A program made the translations under genes and the position numbers. The notes beneath the pieces are model-generated. The model was not told the origin of the DNA, did not search any database, and saw only the letters and a program-made list of their open reading frames with translations. DNA of 64,000 nucleotides from Bacteroidales bacterium. GTDB lineage: Bacteria > Bacteroidota > Bacteroidia > Bacteroidales > UBA932. The stretch spans positions 1 to 64,000 of the forward strand of contig JALCST010000003.1 in the NCBI GenBank assembly GCA_022653675.1, written 5' to 3'. Numbering within the stretch: the first letter of the stretch is position 1; each line of letters begins with the position of its first letter. Shown piece after piece: positions 60,884 through 64,000 of the stretch.

Positions 60884-61984
60884 CTAAACGTATTTGGTAT
60901 CGTTTCTCAATGCGAGGTCCGTAAGGACGTTCTTTACCGAAGAGTCCTGGAGGGGGCAGACGAGAAGGACGTCATCGGTATTCACGACCAGATAATCCTT
61001 AAGTCCTTTCACAACGACCAACTTATCCTTCTCATCGGAAACCACGAGCGTATGTTCGAGTTTCTTGTCGATCAGGGAAGCGGGACAACGCACCACATTG
61101 CCGGCGGCATCCTTGTCCTCCGCCTGGTTGTAAAAGGCTGTCCATGTTCCCATATCGGACCATCCGAAAGAGGCCTGGAAAACCCACGCCTTGGAGGTTT
61201 TCTCCATCACTCCATAATCGATGGAGATATTCGTGCAATCCTCGTAAGCCGAAAGCACGAAATCGTCTTCCCGGTCCGTATAGAAGTAATCCTTTCCCCC
61301 CTTAAACAGATCCGTAACCTCCGGGAGGTATTTCTCCATTTCGGTTATTATGCTCCTGAGATTCCAGATGAAAATGCCCGAATTCCAAAGGAACTCCCCG
61401 CTCTCGAGGAAAACCTTCGCAAGATCCTCGTTCGGCTTTTCGGTGAAGCTCTTTACCGGGAAGGCCGAATGGCCGTTGACATTCGTCAATTTGCCCATAT
61501 TGGCCTGTATGTACCCGTAATTCGTATCCGGACGGGTAGGCTTTACGCCTATGGTCAACAGGACGTCGTTCTTTTCGGCATATTCCAGTGCGTTCCTGAC
61601 CGTGTCTGCGAAAATCTGCTCGCCGATTATTAGATGGTCCGAAGGCGAAACTACTACCGTGGCCTCGGGATGGCGCGAGTATATCTTGTATGCTGCATAA
61701 GCTATGCATGGGGCCGTATTGCGCCTGTAAGGCTCTCCGAGGATGTTGTCGCCGGCGACATCGGGAAGCTGCTGCTTCACGAGTTCCACATAGGGCTTTG
61801 AAGTGACGATGATGATGTTTCCCTTCGGAACGATCTGCGTGAAGCGATCGTAAGTTGTCTGTAAAAATGATTTGCCCGTACCGAGTATGTCGAGAAACTG
61901 CTTCGGGCGGGAATTCCTGCTGACGGGCCAGAAGCGTGTTCCTATGCCGCCGGCCATGATGATGCAATAATAGTTCTTATTCAT
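60884..61984 (-). CDS. manC: Mannose-1-phosphate guanylyltransferase
   Basis: 366 residues. The nucleotidyltransferase signature is MAGGIGTRFWPVSRNSRPKQ (10-29), with VTSKPYVELV, GEPYRRNTAPCIAYA and FTEKPN blocks; WNSGIFIWNL and ISIDYGVMEKT follow. It makes GDP-mannose from mannose-1-phosphate and GTP for surface polysaccharides. It lacks the C-terminal phosphomannose isomerase domain of bifunctional ManC proteins. It is 5 bp after yraN and 6 bp before the arginine deiminase gene. Confidence 0.95.
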   Translation of the reverse strand: MNKNYYCIIMAGGIGTRFWPVSRNSRPKQFLDILGTGKSFLQTTYDRFTQIVPKGNIIIVTSKPYVELVKQQLPDVAGDNILGEPYRRNTAPCIAYAAYKIYSRHPEATVVVSPSDHLIIGEQIFADTVRNALEYAEKNDVLLTIGVKPTRPDTNYGYIQANMGKLTNVNGHSAFPVKSFTEKPNEDLAKVFLESGEFLWNSGIFIWNLRSIITEMEKYLPEVTDLFKGGKDYFYTDREDDFVLSAYEDCTNISIDYGVMEKTSKAWVFQASFGWSDMGTWTAFYNQAEDKDAAGNVVRCPASLIDKKLEHTLVVSDEKDKLVVVKGLKDYLVVNTDDVLLVCPLQDSSVKNVLTDLALRNDTKYV

Positions 61985-61989
61985 TTCGT

Positions 61990-62355
61990 TTAACGGCCCA
62001 TCGGGAAGAATGCGTCCGGAACGTACTCGATCTCAGGTTCCCCTGCAGCAAAAGAGACGGACACTATGTCGAACTGCACCTCTTTAGCCACGGACTTCAA
62101 TGCGATGTATCTTCTGGCGGCATTCACCAGATTGCCCTGTTTTTTTCCATCGACCCTGTCGAACGCCGAACGGCCATCCCTCCCCACCAACGTTTTCACC
62201 TCCACGATGTGTAGCCTCGCCGGGCTTTCCATTATAAGGTCCACTTCCAGCCTGCCGCAACGCCAGTTGCGTTCCCTGAGCACCAGACCGCGCCTCAGCA
62301 GATACTCCTGTGCCGCATCCTCTCCCCTTCTGCCTGTCGCAGCATTGTGCCACAT
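61990..62355 (-). CDS. yraN: YraN/UPF0102 family nuclease-fold protein
   Basis: 121 residues from the ATG at 62355. A TTG six codons earlier (62373) is in frame but falls inside the -7 element (62378-62371), so it cannot be the start of this transcript. GRRGEDAAQEYLLRRG, then LEVDLIM, IVEVKT and RYI are the family pattern of a PD-(D/E)XK-like fold with catalytic-looking Asp and Glu-x-Lys. The function is not established; roles in Holliday junction or DNA processing have been suggested. It starts the yraN-manC-arcA operon. Confidence 0.9.
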   Translation of the reverse strand: MWHNAATGRRGEDAAQEYLLRRGLVLRERNWRCGRLEVDLIMESPARLHIVEVKTLVGRDGRSAFDRVDGKKQGNLVNAARRYIALKSVAKEVQFDIVSVSFAAGEPEIEYVPDAFFPMGR

Positions 62356-62370
62356 CCCCTCTATTTTTAA

Positions 62371-62402
62371 CAAATATATGCAAAAAAAGGAAGCCGCCCA
62401 AA
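62371..62402 (-). promoter_or_regulatory. yraN operon promoter (Bacteroidales -33/-7)
   Basis: Minus strand TTTG (62402-62399), 20-nt spacer, TATATTTG (62378-62371). The -33 element lies in the loop of the terminator hairpin of the upstream TonB receptor, so the two signals overlap. Predicted start near 62365. Confidence 0.7.
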
Positions 62403-62414
62403 AGGACGGCTTCC
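62382..62414 (-). terminator. Rho-independent terminator of the Oar-like receptor gene
   Basis: An 8-bp stem GGAAGCCG/CGGCTTCC (62389-62396 and 62407-62414) with a 10-nt loop. Read on the minus strand it is followed by seven T (62388-62382). It lies 28 bp after the receptor stop codon. Confidence 0.88.
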
Positions 62415-62442
62415 TTTAAAGATTTTAATATTCTTGTCCGGA

Positions 62443-64000
62443 TCAGAACGAGTAGCGGATCGAGAACAATGCGGACCAAGTGGAATAAGTACTTACGTAA
62501 ACATGCCAAATACCACCTTTAGTATTATATGTGTAAGTACCGTCATTTGCACGGGAAAGTATATAGTTGGAATCCATCTGCTTCATATTGCCCCATTTCG
62601 GGTTGAGAAGGTTGGCGACATTATTGATATCGACGCCGACCTGTATGTCATGCTTCTTTCCGGCCGCGGTGAAGTAGAAGTCCTCCATGAACTTGAAATT
62701 CAAACGGTTGTACCAAGGCATCGCCTCTCCGCCACGTTTCGTGAACGAACCTTCGCAGGACTTGAGGTACTTGTTGCCCTCTATGAAATTCCAGAAGGCT
62801 GTCTTGTTCTCGTCGGTTGTGAATACCATCTTTTCGAGTTGGGCTGCGGTCGGGACGTAGAGCAGGGTCTGTGCGCCGCCGTCGTTGGAGATGGAATATG
62901 AACTCGAATTGCCCATCACATAAGAGTTTCTCGTATAGGAGTAACTTCCTATGTAACCGTATTCGTACCCTTCGTAAGTAAGTCCGAATGTGGAAGCGAA
63001 GTGCTTGCCGTAATCTATACGGTAGTTGACGTTGGCGACGAGATGATCCGGGGTGACATAAGTACCGTACCCGAGTTCCGGGGTATTGGATCCCAAGGAA
63101 TTATATGTCGTAGTGTTGTAAGCCGAAGTTACTTGGTCGCCGACCGCATCGTTGACGGCCTGGTTCTCGGAACGGGTATAAGCCACCATCGCGCTGAAAC
63201 CGTGATCAAAGCTCTTTTCGAGTTTGGCGGTCAACGAATAGTACCAACCGTTCACGTCGGAATTAGTGATCAGATAAGGTGTAACAGATTGATTCAAGGA
63301 GTTCTTTATGCCCTGCGAAGTCCATGTAGGTATGGCCGTGCTGGCATCACCGGGTACTATCTGGATGAAGTTGCCGGTAAGTTTCTGTCCTCCCTTGTAA
63401 ACGCATACTGAAGAGAGGTCCTTGTTATATATTCCTTCGATTGTTCCCTTGACGCCCCAAGGCAATTTGACGTCGACTGCGAGGGAAGTCTTCCATGTCA
63501 TCGGAAGCTTCAGTGTCTTGTCTATTACCGTAGTTCTCGTAGGAGCGGTCAGGTCGCCGACGAGAGTGGCATCGGGATAGCTGGACTTTATATCTTTAAG
63601 TATTTCTGATACGCTTGTGTGGAAATGAGGGGTGCCTTCCGAAGTAGTACAGACGTACTGGTTCTGCAGTACGTTGCTGTTGCCGACCGACGAGACGAGC
63701 CATACCATAGGAAGACGGCCGGTGTAAACGCCGGTTCCGCCGCGCAGTACTACCGAACGGTCGCCGGTAACGTCCCAGTTGAAGCCAACTCTCGGGGAGA
63801 CATTCAGGCGTGTCGCAGGAATGTCGCAGGTCTTGGTCCCGTAGAGAGGATCCGAAGTCGGAAGGCTGGCCATGAGGGTGGTGAATTCGGTATTTTCGTT
63901 GAATGCCATCGATGGATATACCGGAAGTTCGAATCGGACGCCCGCCGTCAGCTTGAAGCGGTCGCTTATCGACATCTCGTCCTGGAGATATGCGGAATAC
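62443..64000 (-). CDS. Oar-like TonB-dependent receptor, C-terminal part (cut by window edge)
   Basis: 518 codons are visible and the frame stays open to the window edge; the Met at 63975 is internal (YSAYLQDEM precedes it), so the gene starts outside. The visible part is all beta barrel: FKLTAGVRFELP, PRVGFNWDVTGDRSVVLRGGTGVYTGRLPMVW, then RSENQAVNDAVGDQV and YGTYVTPDHLVANVNYRIDYG, the pattern of OmpA-related Oar receptors of Bacteroidota. The end, DIQVGVDINNVANLLN and a final SIRYSF, is the usual C-terminus with a terminal Phe. Cargo is unknown; Oar proteins have been tied to protein or peptide uptake. A strong terminator follows the stop. Confidence 0.88.
   Translation of the reverse strand, partial: YSAYLQDEMSISDRFKLTAGVRFELPVYPSMAFNENTEFTTLMASLPTSDPLYGTKTCDIPATRLNVSPRVGFNWDVTGDRSVVLRGGTGVYTGRLPMVWLVSSVGNSNVLQNQYVCTTSEGTPHFHTSVSEILKDIKSSYPDATLVGDLTAPTRTTVIDKTLKLPMTWKTSLAVDVKLPWGVKGTIEGIYNKDLSSVCVYKGGQKLTGNFIQIVPGDASTAIPTWTSQGIKNSLNQSVTPYLITNSDVNGWYYSLTAKLEKSFDHGFSAMVAYTRSENQAVNDAVGDQVTSAYNTTTYNSLGSNTPELGYGTYVTPDHLVANVNYRIDYGKHFASTFGLTYEGYEYGYIGSYSYTRNSYVMGNSSSYSISNDGGAQTLLYVPTAAQLEKMVFTTDENKTAFWNFIEGNKYLKSCEGSFTKRGGEAMPWYNRLNFKFMEDFYFTAAGKKHDIQVGVDINNVANLLNPKWGNMKQMDSNYILSRANDGTYTYNTKGGIWHVYVSTYSTWSALFSIRYSF

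Noticed and set aside
1-64000. CRISPR arrays, rRNA operon, prophage genes, tRNAs other than Gln
   Set aside because: None were seen on reading either strand; no regularly spaced repeats or phage structural genes occur.

Overview
The window comes from a bacterium of the order Bacteroidales (phylum Bacteroidota). Evidence: a SusC/SusD pair, several other TonB-dependent receptors with N-terminal carboxypeptidase-regulatory-like domains, FISUMP and GH89 proteins, and promoters of the Bacteroidales type (TAnnTTTG near -7, TTTG near -33). The core genes look moderately GC-rich and a gut or oral commensal resembling Rikenellaceae is plausible, but family and genus cannot be decided from this window. 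No rRNA, CRISPR array or phage genes were seen, and no stretch longer than 300 bases lacks a gene.

Layout. (1) 1-9030 is an AT-rich accessory/defence region on the minus strand. It holds an IS3-type transposase remnant, a DUF2971 gene, a three-gene restriction-modification-like locus (XRE regulator, methyltransferase-like partner without NPPY, and a 1316-residue GIY-YIG/helicase/methyltransferase fusion), and a hipBA toxin-antitoxin pair lying between two 81-bp direct repeats that differ at one base. (2) 9.1-17.5 kb is housekeeping: pfkA-rnr, divergent from gpmI-dnaE. (3) 17.5-22.4 kb has a lipocalin, a membrane protein, an FAD oxidoreductase with GtrA, a putative GT-C membrane protein and tRNA-Gln(CUG). 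(4) 22.5-29.3 kb has a TonB receptor/beta-helix lipoprotein pair with a Pho-box-like triple repeat at its promoter, and a divergent TonB receptor with a conserved-looking CxxC plug motif. (5) 29.3-46.1 kb is a sialic-acid utilisation locus.

The sialic-acid locus reads as one minus-strand operon from 43320 to 29309: nanA, SusC, SusD, sialidase, surface FISUMP lipoprotein, metallophosphoesterase, FadR-type regulator, and a periplasmic mutarotase fused to a Na+ symporter. It starts from a consensus promoter that carries two tandem TTGTCGGACAA sites matching the FadR-family operator pattern. A GH89 alpha-N-acetylglucosaminidase lies upstream behind a strong terminator. Together these would cleave sialic acid from host glycans, bind and import it, convert the anomer, move it across the inner membrane and split it to ManNAc and pyruvate. 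The downstream ManNAc epimerase and kinase are not in the window.

(6) 46.1-53.3 kb is housekeeping: ispF, a small membrane protein, mutL, rhomboid, tsaC, pheS, comM, tsaE. (7) 53.4-58.8 kb is a minus-strand cluster (DUF5009 membrane protein, YfcE-like phosphatase, DPP-IV-like peptidase, NamZ-like muramidase) that suggests peptide and cell-wall sugar scavenging. (8) 58.9-64 kb has rsmE, the yraN-manC-arginine deiminase operon, and the C-terminal part of an Oar-like TonB receptor cut by the window edge.

The best candidates for something undescribed are the GIY-YIG restriction locus with its catalytically silent methyltransferase-like partner, the repeat-bounded hipBA cassette, and the two regulatory arrays (Pho-box-like and FadR-like).
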